Assembly: GCF_019801465.1 (NCBI RefSeq)
Contig: NZ_JAHVJA010000002.1
Location: 248,001-312,000 of the forward strand
From: Leisingera daeponensis
GTDB lineage: Bacteria > Pseudomonadota > Alphaproteobacteria > Rhodobacterales > Rhodobacteraceae
Direction of reading: 5' to 3'
DNA: 64,000 nucleotides
The translations under genes were made by a program, and so were the position numbers. Every line of letters begins with the position of its first letter. Positions within the stretch are counted from its first letter, which is position 1. Positions 1-8,736 of the stretch are shown in pieces. The notes beneath the pieces are model-generated. The model worked only from the letters and a program-made list of their open reading frames with translations. It did not search any database and was not told where the DNA came from.

Positions 1-806
1 CTGGCGAAGGCGAGCCAGTAGGTGCCGTCGCCCTGCGCCTCCAGATTATCGGGGTAGCCGGGGAGGTTTTCGAGGAAGACCTCGCGCTCACCCGCCCTGT
101 CCCCCACGAGCCAGAGCCGGTGGACGCGGGCGCGGCCGGTCTCGTTGATCAGCAGGAAGTCCTCCTCCGGCGACAGCGCGATGCCGTTGGTGTAGACGAA
201 ACCGGTGGCGATCTTCTCCGCCTGCCCGTCCGGGGTGATCCGGGCCACATACCCGGTGTCCGACTGCTCCCAAATGGTCAGGATCGAGGTCGGCTTGGTG
301 CCGCCCATTGTTTCAGGGTCGAAGCGGTCGGAGGAGTTGGAGAAATAGACGGTGCCGTCGCGGGCCACGTCGAGCTGATTGGCATAGACGATCGGGGCGC
401 CGCCGATGCTGTCCGCCACGGCCTCCAGCGTGCCGGGGCCGGTCCAGCGCAGAATGCCGCGGAAGCTGTCGGCGATATAAAGCGCGCCGTCCGGGCCGGC
501 CCTGAGCCCCAGCGGGCGGCCGCCGAGTTGATCAATCAGGACAGGTTCCGCGCCGCCGATACGGTAGAGATTGCCAGCGAGGCTGGTGGTGTAGATGGCG
601 CCATCAGAGGTCTGGGCGATGTCCTCCGGCCCCAGCTCGCCCTCCGGCAGCCGGATCAGCGCGGCCGCGTCCAGCGCATTGTTTTCCGCATAGGGGCCGG
701 TGAAGCCCGGCGGTGCGGGCGGTTCATAGGCGACAGGGTCCACCGGCACCGGCCAGAACAGGAGGTAGCAGAGGGCGGCGGCCGTCAGGGCCAGGACAAT
801 GCGCAT
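1..806 (-). CDS. SMP-30/gluconolactonase/strictosidine-synthase-like protein, C-terminus cut by window edge
   Basis: The frame reads leftward from an ATG at 806 and stays open to base 1, so the C-terminal part lies outside the window. The product begins with a hydrophobic segment (about residues 3-18), probably a membrane anchor or uncleaved signal, followed by a proline-rich linker. The rest carries repeated beta-propeller-type strands, for example an LPEGELGPEDIA stretch, GPDGALYIAD, ANQLDVARDGTVYFSNSSDRF and YTNGIALSPEEDFLLINET, as in SMP-30/strictosidine-synthase-like six-bladed propellers. Family members bind a divalent metal and hydrolyse lactones or related esters; the substrate here is unknown. 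It is divergent from the aminotransferase starting at 901, with 94 bp between them. Family call is good, function is not determined. Confidence 0.8.
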   Translation of the reverse strand, partial: MRIVLALTAAALCYLLFWPVPVDPVAYEPPAPPGFTGPYAENNALDAAALIRLPEGELGPEDIAQTSDGAIYTTSLAGNLYRIGGAEPVLIDQLGGRPLGLRAGPDGALYIADSFRGILRWTGPGTLEAVADSIGGAPIVYANQLDVARDGTVYFSNSSDRFDPETMGGTKPTSILTIWEQSDTGYVARITPDGQAEKIATGFVYTNGIALSPEEDFLLINETGRARVHRLWLVGDRAGEREVFLENLPGYPDNLEAQGDGTYWLAFA

Positions 807-900
807 GAAAGAATCCCCGTCAAACTGCTGCGCAGACTGCGCGGGCTGCGGAGGCGACGCAAGCCTTGCCGGCGGCGCGCGCTTGCGCTTATCTGCCGCC

Positions 901-2010
901 ATGACTGGACCCCGCTACACCCCGCTTGCACAATCCCTGCCCGCCACCGTGCCCTTTGTCGGCCCCGAGACCCAGGAGCGCGCGCGCGGCCATGCCTTTG
1001 CCGCACGGCTGGGGGCGAACGAGAACATCTTCGGCCCCTCGCCCAAGGCCATAGAGGCAATGGCGGCGGCGGCGGCGGATATCTGGAAATACGGCGATGC
1101 GCAGAGCCATGACCTGCGCCACGCGCTGGCGGCGCACCACGGGGTGGCGCCGGAACATATCCTGGTGGGCGAAGGCATCGACGGGCTTCTGGGATACCTG
1201 GTGCGGCTGCTGGTCGGGCCGGGCGACGCGGTGGTCACGTCGCTGGGGGCCTATCCGACCTTCAACTATCACGTCGCCGGGTTCGGCGGGGTGATCCACA
1301 CGGTGCCCTACAAGGACGACCGCGAGGATTACGAGGCGCTGTTTGCCAAGGCGGCGGAGGTCGATGCCAGGATCGTCTATCTGGCCAACCCGGACAATCC
1401 GATGGGCAGCTGGCACAGGGGGGCGGAAATTGCCGCGGCGCTGGACCATCTGCCGGAGGGCTGCCTGCTGCTGCTGGACGAGGCCTATGTCGAATGCGCG
1501 CCGGAGGGCACCGCGGCGCCGGTCAGCGCGGATGACCGGCGGGTGATCCGGATGCGGACCTTCTCCAAGGCCTATGCGATGGCGGGCGCGCGGGCGGGCT
1601 ATGCCATCGGCCACCCGGAGCTGATTTCCGCCTTCAACAAGGTGCGCAACCATTTCGGCATGAACCGGGCGGCGCAGGCGGGGGCGCTGGCGGCGCTGCA
1701 GGATCAGGACTGGCTGGCGGAGGTGCTGGCGAAGATCGCGGAGGCCCGCGGCCGGATTGCGAAAATTGCGGAAGACAATGGGCTGCGCGCGCTGCCTTCG
1801 GCCACCAATTTCGTCGCCATCGACTGCGGCCGGGACGGAGCATTCGCCAAGGCGGTGCTGGAGACGCTGGTGGATCAGGGGATCTTTGTGCGGATGCCCT
1901 TTGCCGCGCCGCAGAACCGCTGTATCCGGGTGAGCTGCGGCCCGGCGGCGGAACTGGACGCCTTTGCCGCCGCGCTGCCGCGGGCACTGGCCGCGGCGCA
2001 GGCCGGCTGA
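901..2010 (+). CDS. HisC-like PLP-dependent aminotransferase (fold type I)
   Basis: A 369-residue aminotransferase of the histidinol-phosphate/aromatic aminotransferase subgroup. Visible landmarks are the substrate-binding GANEN near residue 38, NPDNP at 163-167, DEAY at 193-196, the Schiff-base lysine in TFSKAYAMAG (K223) and the following arginine of ARAGYA. The open frame extends upstream to about 799, but the ATG at 901 gives the normal family N-terminus and avoids overlapping the divergent gene's promoter. No other his gene is nearby, so this may be a paralogue acting on another amino acid rather than the dedicated HisC. Reaction: transfer of an amino group between an amino acid and a 2-oxo acid using pyridoxal phosphate. 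The exact substrate cannot be read from sequence. Confidence 0.85.
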   Translation: MTGPRYTPLAQSLPATVPFVGPETQERARGHAFAARLGANENIFGPSPKAIEAMAAAAADIWKYGDAQSHDLRHALAAHHGVAPEHILVGEGIDGLLGYLVRLLVGPGDAVVTSLGAYPTFNYHVAGFGGVIHTVPYKDDREDYEALFAKAAEVDARIVYLANPDNPMGSWHRGAEIAAALDHLPEGCLLLLDEAYVECAPEGTAAPVSADDRRVIRMRTFSKAYAMAGARAGYAIGHPELISAFNKVRNHFGMNRAAQAGALAALQDQDWLAEVLAKIAEARGRIAKIAEDNGLRALPSATNFVAIDCGRDGAFAKAVLETLVDQGIFVRMPFAAPQNRCIRVSCGPAAELDAFAAALPRALAAAQAG

Positions 2011-2100
2011 AACCTGCCTATCGCCATCTGATCGCGGCAGTTTTACCGGACATTCAACCCTCCCGGACTACCATCGGAAGGTATCACCGGGAGAATTGTC

Positions 2101-2295
2101 ATGCGTGACCCTGAACTGCCGGACGGAATGCCGGATTTCTTTACCGCCGCAATCATGTTTGCCGGCATCAACCTGATGTGGATCTTCTTTGTGGTCTGGG
2201 TGATGTACGGGCTGGTGCCGGTGCTGGTGCTGGCGGTGCTGATCAACCATTTCATCACCAGGCTGGACATCAGGCTGAATTCGCAACGGGCCTGA
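2101..2295 (+). CDS. small conserved-looking membrane protein, unknown function
   Basis: A 64-residue protein with one long hydrophobic stretch (about residues 12-53) that could form one or two membrane helices, between a short acidic N-terminus and a basic C-terminus. The start is supported by a GGGAGA ribosome site about 7 bp upstream of the ATG. It follows the HisC-like gene by 90 bp on the same strand and is convergent with the class V aminotransferase. I do not recognise a family and give no function. The clean ribosome site and the membrane-protein composition argue that it is a real gene rather than a chance frame. Confidence 0.6.
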   Translation: MRDPELPDGMPDFFTAAIMFAGINLMWIFFVVWVMYGLVPVLVLAVLINHFITRLDIRLNSQRA

Positions 2296-2322
2296 GGGCC
2301 GCCGCAGGCTGAGCGCGGGCCG

Positions 2323-3531
2323 TCAGCGGCCCGCAAGAACCCGTGCGGCCGCATCCAGCGCCCCGGACCCGTGCGGGATGTCCAGCGCGGCCAGGCCGGT
2401 TTCGATCCCGCCCAGCAGGCCCATCACCATCTGCCCGTTCACATGGCCCATGTGGCCCAGCCGGAAATAGCCGTGCCAGTCCGGGCTGCCCGGCGGCGCC
2501 ATGCCGAGGCCGATGCCCAGGGTGAGGCCCAGATTCGCCTGCAGCCATTCGCGCAGCCGGGTGCCGTCCGGCGCCCCGATGCGCAGCGCGGTGACGGCAT
2601 GGGAGCGCAAGCCGCGCTCTGCAACGTTCAGTCTGAGCGGGCCGGCGGCGCCCCAGGCCTCGCAGGCGGCCCAGATGGATTCGGCAAGACGGGCGTGGCG
2701 GTCCCACACGGCTTCGAGGCCTTCGCCGTGGATCATGTCCAGCGCGGCGCGCAGCCCGTAGAGGTGATGGGTCGGCGCGGTGCCGCCGAAATACTGGTAG
2801 AACTCGGCCGGGTTGGCGCGCGGTTCCCAGTCCCAGTAGCGGCTGATCCGCGGCAGCGCCGCCCGCGCCGCGGCGGCCTTCTGGTTGAAGAACACGAAGC
2901 TGAGGCCCGGCGGCATCATCAGCCCCTTCTGGCTGGCGGTGACCATGACATCGACGCCCCATCCGTCCATCTCGAACCGCTCGCATCCCAGCGAGGCGAT
3001 GCAGTCGGCCATCAGAAGCGCCGGGTGGCCGGCCTCGTCCAGCAGCTGGCGCAGCCCCGCGATGCCGTTGCGGATCGAGCTGGAGGTGTCCACATGCACG
3101 CCGAGGACCGCCTTGATGCGGTGATCCCTGTCGGCGGCCAGTGCCTCGGCGATGCGGGCCATGTCCCAGGGCGCGCGGGTGCCGAAATCGAGCACCTGGG
3201 TTTCGATCCCCAAACTGTCCGCCATTTCCGACCAGCCGATGGCAAAGCGGCCCGAGGCAGGCACCAGCACCAGGTCGCCGGGCTGCAGGGTGTTCTGCAG
3301 CGCCGCCTCCCAGGCGCCGTGGCCGTTGGCGATGTAGATCGCGGCGTGATGCTGGGTGCGCGCCACCCGGCGCAAGTCCGGGATCAGGCCTGCGGTCATC
3401 TCCACCAGGTCGCCCGCGTAGATGTTGGGGGACGGGCGGTGCATCGCCTGCAAAACCTGGTCCGGCACCACCGAGGGGCCGGGAATGGCCAGATACTGAC
3501 GCCCTGCAGATAGGTTCACCGGTCCGCTCAT
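2323..3531 (-). CDS. class V aminotransferase (alanine/serine-glyoxylate aminotransferase-like)
   Basis: A 402-residue fold-type I PLP enzyme of the AGXT/SgaA/PucG group. It has the family N-terminus (AIPGPSVVPDQVLQAM), the cofactor aspartate in LLMADCIAS (D176) and the Schiff-base lysine in VTASQKGLM (K202). The open frame runs up to 3585, but the ATG at 3531 gives the usual family start. Members transfer amino groups to glyoxylate or related acids, in photorespiratory-type C2 metabolism, the serine cycle or purine breakdown. No purine or serine-cycle genes are adjacent, so the donor is not assigned. It is divergent from the ABC exporter at 3740. Confidence 0.85.
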   Translation of the reverse strand: MSGPVNLSAGRQYLAIPGPSVVPDQVLQAMHRPSPNIYAGDLVEMTAGLIPDLRRVARTQHHAAIYIANGHGAWEAALQNTLQPGDLVLVPASGRFAIGWSEMADSLGIETQVLDFGTRAPWDMARIAEALAADRDHRIKAVLGVHVDTSSSIRNGIAGLRQLLDEAGHPALLMADCIASLGCERFEMDGWGVDVMVTASQKGLMMPPGLSFVFFNQKAAAARAALPRISRYWDWEPRANPAEFYQYFGGTAPTHHLYGLRAALDMIHGEGLEAVWDRHARLAESIWAACEAWGAAGPLRLNVAERGLRSHAVTALRIGAPDGTRLREWLQANLGLTLGIGLGMAPPGSPDWHGYFRLGHMGHVNGQMVMGLLGGIETGLAALDIPHGSGALDAAARVLAGR

Positions 3532-3707
3532 GCCTGAATATCCTTGCGTGCGCGGGCAGCCGCAGGGCCGCCGCAGTTGATCCATGGCGGCACAGTAGCC
3601 GGAACCTCTGCCGGGTCAATTGCTGCCGCTGCGGCGTCACGGCGAATTGCTTGCGCCCTGCTGCGCAGCTGCTTAAATGGCGCAGGAACGACAGGGAAAG
3701 GCCCGCA

Positions 3708-3743
3708 ATGACACGAATTTCCCGCCGGGACACGCTGGCATGA
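3708..3743 (+). other. candidate 11-codon leader ORF overlapping the ABC exporter start
   Basis: An ATG at 3708 follows an AGGGAAAG ribosome-site-like stretch (3693-3700) at good spacing and encodes MTRISRRDTLA, ending in a TGA at 3741-3743 that overlaps the ATG of the exporter (ATGA at 3740-3743). The exporter ATG has no clear ribosome site of its own, so translation could reach it by termination-reinitiation. It could equally be chance. No homopolymeric codon run suggests amino-acid sensing. Confidence 0.4.
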
Positions 3744-5602
3744 GCCGGAAACCGCACAAATCCTCGAAAGAGCTGTTCGGCTGGCTGTGGCGCGGATACC
3801 TGCGCCATTACATCGGTCTGCTGGGCATCGCGGTGATCTTCATGCTGCTGGAAGGCGCCACCATGGGCGCGCTCGGCTACATGATGCAGCCGATGTTCGA
3901 CCTGGTGTTCGTGGCCGGAAATTCCGACGCGCTGGTCTGGGTCAGCCTGGCGTTCCTGGCGATCTTCACCCTGCGCGGCGTGTCCAGCGTCACCCAGAAG
4001 GTGCTGCTGAGCAAGGTCTCCCAGACCTCTGCGGCGCATCTGCGCAAGGACATGCTGGCGCGGCTGATCCGCCAGGACCCGGCGTTTCACCAGCAGCACC
4101 CGCCGGGGCTGCTGCTGCAGCGGGTGCAAAGCGACGTCGGCGCGATCAACGCGGTCTGGCAGGCGGTGATCACCGGTGCGGGCCGCGATCTGGTGGCGCT
4201 GGTGGCGGTGCTGGGCGTGGCTTTCAGCATCGACTGGCGCTGGACATTGATCCTGCTGATCGGGGTGCCGGTGCTGCTGCTGCCAATCTCCACCATCCAG
4301 CGCTACGTGCGCAAGAAGGCGTCGCGGGCGCGCGATCTGGGGGCTGATCTGGCAACCCGGCTGGACGAGATTTTCCATGGCATCGTGCCGGTCAAGCTGA
4401 ACCGGCTGGAGGAATACCAGGTCAACCGGTTCTCCGAGCGCACCGATGAATTTGTCAAATCCGAGGTGAAGGCGGCCTTTGGCACCTCTTCCATCTCCGG
4501 CATGACCGACATCATGGCCGGCGTCGGCTTCATGGCAGTGCTGCTCTATGGCGGCAATGAGATCATCGCCGGCGAAAAGACCGTCGGTCAGTTCATGAGC
4601 TTCTTCACCTCGATCGGCCTGTCGTTCGAGCCGATGCGGCGGCTGGCCAATATCTCGGGCGTGTGGCAGGGCGCGGCGGCGGCGCTGGAGCGCATCAAGG
4701 AGCTGCTGGATGCGCCGATCCTGCTGAGCGAGCCCGCCGCGCCGAAGCCGGCGCCGCAGGGGCTGCCCGCGATCCGGCTGGAAGCGGTGGATCTGAGCTA
4801 TGGCGATGCAAAGATCCTGCACGGGCTGAACCTGGAGGCCGAGGCCGGCAAGACCACCGCGCTGGTGGGGGCCTCGGGGGCGGGCAAGTCGACGATCTTC
4901 AACCTGCTGACCCGGATGGTGGACCCGCAGGCGGGCGCGGTCACCGTCGGCGGGGTCGAGGTGCGCGACCTGAACACCGCCGACCTGCGCGGGCTGTTCT
5001 CGGTGGTGACGCAGGACGCGATGCTGTTTGACGAGACCCTGCGCGAGAACATCGTGCTGGGGCGCAAGGATGTCAGCGGCGAGGAGCTGCAGGCGGCGCT
5101 GGAGGCTTCGCATGTGGTGGATTTCCTGCCCAAGCTGGAGCATGGGCTGGAGACCCGGGTGGGGCCGCGCGGCTCTGCCCTGTCGGGCGGCCAGCGGCAG
5201 CGGGTGGTGATTGCCCGCGCGCTGCTGCGCAATACCCCGGTGCTGCTGCTGGACGAGGCGACTTCGGCGCTGGATGCGCAGTCGGAAAAGGTGGTGCAGG
5301 CGGCGCTGGACAAGCTGTCGGGCGGCCGCACCACGCTGGTGATCGCGCACCGGCTGTCAACCATCCGCAACGCCGACAAGATCGTGGTGATGGACCGCGG
5401 CCGGGTGGTGGATCAGGGCAGCCACGAGGAGCTGCTGGCACGCGGCGGGCTCTATGCCGATCTCTACCGGCTGCAGTTCCAGGACGGCAAGACGGTGGTG
5501 GACACCGCGGGCATTGCCGCGCAGGCGAAACAGCTGCCCGGCGGCGGCAAGCGCGGCCGCAACCGCTGGCTCCGCCGCTTTGCCCGCAAGGTGTTCGGCT
5601 AA
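3740..5602 (+). CDS. MsbA-type ABC exporter (fused permease and ATPase half-transporter)
   Basis: A 620-residue half-transporter. The N-terminal half carries a six-helix exporter membrane domain (hydrophobic stretches from about residue 22 to 290). The C-terminal half is the nucleotide-binding domain with Walker A GASGAGKST near 377, signature LSGGQRQR near 480, Walker B VLLLDEATSALD near 502 and the H-loop IAHRLS near 535. It ends in a basic tail of about 30 residues. Homodimers of this class export lipids, lipid A, peptides or drugs. The glycosyltransferase immediately downstream is on the opposite strand. The start was taken at the ATG overlapping a short leader frame; a longer in-frame start at 3677 lacks support. 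Substrate unknown. Confidence 0.88.
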   Translation: MSRKPHKSSKELFGWLWRGYLRHYIGLLGIAVIFMLLEGATMGALGYMMQPMFDLVFVAGNSDALVWVSLAFLAIFTLRGVSSVTQKVLLSKVSQTSAAHLRKDMLARLIRQDPAFHQQHPPGLLLQRVQSDVGAINAVWQAVITGAGRDLVALVAVLGVAFSIDWRWTLILLIGVPVLLLPISTIQRYVRKKASRARDLGADLATRLDEIFHGIVPVKLNRLEEYQVNRFSERTDEFVKSEVKAAFGTSSISGMTDIMAGVGFMAVLLYGGNEIIAGEKTVGQFMSFFTSIGLSFEPMRRLANISGVWQGAAAALERIKELLDAPILLSEPAAPKPAPQGLPAIRLEAVDLSYGDAKILHGLNLEAEAGKTTALVGASGAGKSTIFNLLTRMVDPQAGAVTVGGVEVRDLNTADLRGLFSVVTQDAMLFDETLRENIVLGRKDVSGEELQAALEASHVVDFLPKLEHGLETRVGPRGSALSGGQRQRVVIARALLRNTPVLLLDEATSALDAQSEKVVQAALDKLSGGRTTLVIAHRLSTIRNADKIVVMDRGRVVDQGSHEELLARGGLYADLYRLQFQDGKTVVDTAGIAAQAKQLPGGGKRGRNRWLRRFARKVFG

Positions 5603-5681
5603 ACAGCTTTGAATGTTTCGCCCGGCTGCCCCCATGGGCGGGCGCATTGGTTCCGCCCGCGGACAGGCGATGCCCTCTCCT

Positions 5682-6362
5682 TCACTTGCGGTAGGAGTTT
5701 GCCAGTTTTTCCGGCGCAGCGCCGAGAAAGTATCTGGCCAAAGTCCACAGGTTCCGCCCGCCGCGGCGCAGCCAGCCTGCGCGCTGGTAGCGCGCGGCGC
5801 TGGTCAGCGCCGCGGCGGGCAGCATTGTCAGCCCGCTGAGCCGCTGCGCCAGCGCCACGTCTTCCATCAGCGGCTGATCAGGGTAGCCGCCTGCAGCCTC
5901 GTAATCCGCGCGGCGGATCAGCAGCCCCTGATCGCCGTACGGCAGTCCGAACAGGCGCGAGCGCAGGTTGGCCCAGCCCGCCACCCAGGCCGGCATCAGC
6001 CCGCGGGCGCGGAAGCGCAGGCGGAAACAGGCGGCGGCACCCTGTCCCTCCTGGAGGTGCCGCGACACTGCCGCGGCCCAGCCCGGCTCCAGATGGGTGT
6101 CGGCGTGCAGCACCAGCAGCCACTCCCCCTGCGCCGCCGCGCAGCCCCTCCGCAGCTGGCCGCCGCGGGACGGCGCGCCGCTGATCCATTCGGCGCCGGC
6201 GGCCTGGGCAATGGCGCGGGTGGCGTCCGCCGAGCCGCCGTCGCTGATCACCAGCTCGCGGATCAGCCCCGCCGCCAGCCCCTCCATCAGATGCTCCAGC
6301 GCCGCGGGCAGTTCTGCCTCAGCGTTCAGGGTGGGGATGACGATGCTGACCGGCGCGGGCAT
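5682..6362 (-). CDS. family 2 glycosyltransferase, TIGR04283-like
   Basis: A 226-residue GT-A fold enzyme with the N-terminal VSIVIPTLNAE motif, DGGSADAT at 41-48 (nucleotide-sugar binding), SRGGQL at 65-70 and the acidic HADT motif at 86-89. The compact size and the SRGGQ/HADT pair match the 'transferase 2, rSAM/selenodomain-associated' type family. Some members of that family lie in arsenosugar clusters, but nothing here indicates arsenic metabolism. The ATG at 6362 gives the standard start. It is convergent with the ABC exporter and divergent from ygfZ. Acceptor and donor sugars are unknown. Confidence 0.8.
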   Translation of the reverse strand: MPAPVSIVIPTLNAEAELPAALEHLMEGLAAGLIRELVISDGGSADATRAIAQAAGAEWISGAPSRGGQLRRGCAAAQGEWLLVLHADTHLEPGWAAAVSRHLQEGQGAAACFRLRFRARGLMPAWVAGWANLRSRLFGLPYGDQGLLIRRADYEAAGGYPDQPLMEDVALAQRLSGLTMLPAAALTSAARYQRAGWLRRGGRNLWTLARYFLGAAPEKLANSYRK

Positions 6363-6460
6363 GGCGGCTCCTGAAGCGGATTTGCTGTTTTCTTCCGCCC
6401 TGCTTCCTATATCACTGGGCCAAGCAGTGAAACGCCCCTGAGGCATACAGGAGAAAACAC

Positions 6461-7195
6461 ATGAGCGACCGCCGCATCCTGCGCCTGACCGGAAGTGACG
6501 CCAAGAGCTTTCTGCAGGATCTTGTCACCAGCAACGTGGACCGGCTGAGCGAAGGCCTGGTCTATGCGGCGCTGCTGACGCCGCAGGGGAAATACATCGC
6601 GGATTTCTTTCTGGCGGCGGACGGCGATGCGGTTCTGCTGGATGTGGAGGCCTCGCTGGCCGAAGGGCTGCTGAAGCGGCTGAACATGTACCGGCTGCGC
6701 GCCGACGTGCAGCTGGAGATCACCGACCTGCAGGTGAAGCGCGGCACCGGCGCGGCACCGGAGGGCGCGCTGGCGGATCCGCGCCATGCGGAGATGGGCT
6801 GGCGGCTCTACGGCGCCGAGGGCGGCGATGACGGCACCGACTGGGACGCCATCCGGGTCGCCCACTGCATTCCCGAAACCGGCATCGAGCTGGGGCCGGA
6901 AACCTATATCCTGGAAGCCGGGTTCGAGGCGCTGAAGGGCGTCGATTTCCGCAAGGGCTGCTATGTCGGCCAGGAGGTGACGGCGCGGATGAAGCACAAG
7001 ACCGAGCTTCGCAAGGGGTTGCGCACGGTGGCGGTCGAGGGCGCGGCGCCGGTCGGCACGGAAATCACCGCGGACGGCAAACCGGTCGGCACGCTGTTCA
7101 CCCAGTCCGGCGGCCGGGGCATCGCCTATTTGCGCCTTGACCGCGCCAAGGGGGAGATGCAGGCGGGGGACGCCCGCGTCACCTGGCACGCGTGA
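6461..7195 (+). CDS. ygfZ: folate-binding YgfZ/GcvT-family protein
   Basis: A 244-residue protein with the YgfZ signature KGCYVGQEVTARM near residue 165, whose cysteine is the family hallmark. YgfZ proteins bind folate and support the maturation or repair of certain iron-sulfur enzymes, including MiaB-type methylthiotransferases; the window also encodes RimO, of the same enzyme class. A CAGGAGA ribosome site precedes the ATG. The stop overlaps the GTG start of the downstream kinase-like gene (GTGA at 7192-7195), indicating an operon with coupled translation. Confidence 0.88.
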   Translation: MSDRRILRLTGSDAKSFLQDLVTSNVDRLSEGLVYAALLTPQGKYIADFFLAADGDAVLLDVEASLAEGLLKRLNMYRLRADVQLEITDLQVKRGTGAAPEGALADPRHAEMGWRLYGAEGGDDGTDWDAIRVAHCIPETGIELGPETYILEAGFEALKGVDFRKGCYVGQEVTARMKHKTELRKGLRTVAVEGAAPVGTEITADGKPVGTLFTQSGGRGIAYLRLDRAKGEMQAGDARVTWHA

Positions 7196-7995
7196 CCGGG
7201 CTGGCCGAAACGGTTCTTTCTCTGCTGGGCGCGGGCATTGCGCGCAGCCGCCCGCTGCACGGCGGCGACCTGTCGGAGGTGCAGCTTCTTGACCTGACAG
7301 ACGGCCGCCGGGTGGTCGCCAAGACCGGGCCGCTGGTTGCGGCAGAGGCCACGATGCTGCGCGCGGTCCGGGACGCGGGCGCGCCGGCGCCGGAGGTGCT
7401 GGGCGTTTCCGGCCAGTTGCTGCTGATGGAAGCGCTGGAGGAAACCGCAGCCGGCGAAGCGGGCTGGCGGGCGCTGGGGCATTCCCTGCGGCAGCTGCAT
7501 GCCGCCTGCGGCCCGCACTACGGCTGGGCAGAGGATTACGCCTTTGGCGGCGTTGCGATCCCCAATGCGCCGCTGGAGAGCTGGCCGGACTTCTGGGCCC
7601 GCCGCCGCCTGCTGGCAGACCCGGGGGCCCTGCCCCGCGATCTGCGGCAGCGGGTTGCGGCGCTTTGCCTCCGGCTGCCGGAGCTGCTGCCCGCCGCGCC
7701 GCCTGCCGCGCTGCTGCATGGCGATCTGTGGAGCGGCAATGTGCTGTTCAGCGGCCCCGAAGCCTATCTGATCGACCCCGCCTGCTACTGGGGGCATGGC
7801 GAAGTGGATCTGGCGATGCTGCATCTGTTCGGCGCGCCGCCCGCGGCGTTTCACGGCGCCTATGGCGCGCTGGAACCGGGGCATGCGGCGCGCCGCCCGA
7901 TCTATCAGCTGTGGCCCGCACTGGTGCATCTGCGGCTGTTCGGCAGCGGCTACCGCAGCATGGTGGAGGCCCGGCTGAAGGTATTGGGCTTCTGA
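7192..7995 (+). CDS. fructosamine/ketosamine-3-kinase family protein
   Basis: A 267-residue aminoglycoside-phosphotransferase-fold protein. It starts at a GTG overlapping the ygfZ stop. It shows the N-terminal GGDLSEV loop, a catalytic-loop HGDLWSGN near 176-183 and the metal-binding IDPACYWGHGEVDLAM segment. Fructosamine kinases phosphorylate ketosamines on glycated proteins or low-molecular-weight Amadori products and so allow deglycation. Its coupling to ygfZ suggests a shared protein-repair or housekeeping role, which is inference. Confidence 0.85.
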   Translation: MTGLAETVLSLLGAGIARSRPLHGGDLSEVQLLDLTDGRRVVAKTGPLVAAEATMLRAVRDAGAPAPEVLGVSGQLLLMEALEETAAGEAGWRALGHSLRQLHAACGPHYGWAEDYAFGGVAIPNAPLESWPDFWARRRLLADPGALPRDLRQRVAALCLRLPELLPAAPPAALLHGDLWSGNVLFSGPEAYLIDPACYWGHGEVDLAMLHLFGAPPAAFHGAYGALEPGHAARRPIYQLWPALVHLRLFGSGYRSMVEARLKVLGF

Positions 7996-8055
7996 CAAGC
8001 CTCTGTTCACCTGATTGCGCTAGGGTCGCCGCCGGAATTGCAGAAAGGGTATTTG

Positions 8056-8601
8056 ATGCGTCTGATGTTTGCAGCTTGCGCCGCCGCGCTGGCGGCCTCC
8101 CCTGCTTTGGCGGACTACTGGAGCTACAAGGACTGGCATGTCGCCACAGAGCCGCATGAAACGGAACAGGACAGCTATCTGACCTGCCGCGCCTGGACCG
8201 GCGGCGATGGCGATCCGCTGCTGGCGCTGGAGGTGTTTTCCGGCGATGCCGGCCCGCCTGCCCGCTACCCGATGGCCAAGGTGCAGGAGTATGCTCCGCG
8301 CCATTACCCGACCCTGATGCAGCAGGGCGGCACGGTGGATTTCATCTTTGACTTTGACCGGACATTCTCCTTCGCGGCCGGGATCAATTCCTGGATCAGC
8401 GAGGAAGGGCTGGCCGAAGCCGAAAGCGCGCTTCGGTTTCAGGACCATCTGCCGATGCTGCAGGCAATGAAACAGGGCCGCTGGGTGGAGATCTGGGCCG
8501 GGACCGACATGTTTTATGAGGCGTCGCTCAGCGGCTTCACCGCCGCCTACGGCAAGATGATGGATGAATGCGGGTTTGACCTGGCGCTGCCTGCCGGGTG
8601 A
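8056..8601 (+). CDS. exported protein of unknown function
   Basis: A 181-residue protein with a cleavable signal peptide (about residues 1-20, cleavage after ALA before DYWSYKDW). The mature part is tryptophan- and acid-rich and contains two cysteines (in LTCRAW and DECGF) that could form a periplasmic disulfide. I recognise no domain. An AGAAAGG-like ribosome site precedes the ATG at 8056; a frame extending to 8038 would need a TTG start and would lengthen the signal unnaturally. It is the last gene before the bidirectional terminator shared with efp. Confidence 0.7.
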   Translation: MRLMFAACAAALAASPALADYWSYKDWHVATEPHETEQDSYLTCRAWTGGDGDPLLALEVFSGDAGPPARYPMAKVQEYAPRHYPTLMQQGGTVDFIFDFDRTFSFAAGINSWISEEGLAEAESALRFQDHLPMLQAMKQGRWVEIWAGTDMFYEASLSGFTAAYGKMMDECGFDLALPAG

Positions 8602-8682
8602 TCCTGCGGCGTCTGGGCGAAGCTTTCCGAAAACTGTTGCGCAAGACTTTTCAGAAAAGTCCCAGGTGCCGTTCCGCCATGG

Positions 8683-8713
8683 AAAAAGCCGCCCCCGAGG
8701 GAGGGCGGCTTTC
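8683..8713. terminator. bidirectional intrinsic terminator between 8601 and efp
   Basis: A 10-bp perfect stem (AAAGCCGCCC / GGGCGGCTTT) with an 8-nt loop. On the minus strand the stem is followed by TTTTT, which suits termination of efp; on the plus strand it is followed by a T-rich stretch. Confidence 0.8.
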
Positions 8714-8736
8714 TGCTTTCCGGGGTGCGTCTTGGG

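Noticed and set aside
120-1112. Long plus-strand open frame of 330 codons opposite the SMP-30-like gene
   Set aside because: It is antisense to a clear beta-propeller gene and has no family features; GC-rich DNA produces such shadows.
2270-5350. Minus-strand frame of more than 1,000 codons across two real genes
   Set aside because: It is antisense to the ABC exporter and reads into the aminotransferase in the wrong frame; composition is Gln/His/Arg/Ala-rich as expected from an antisense frame.
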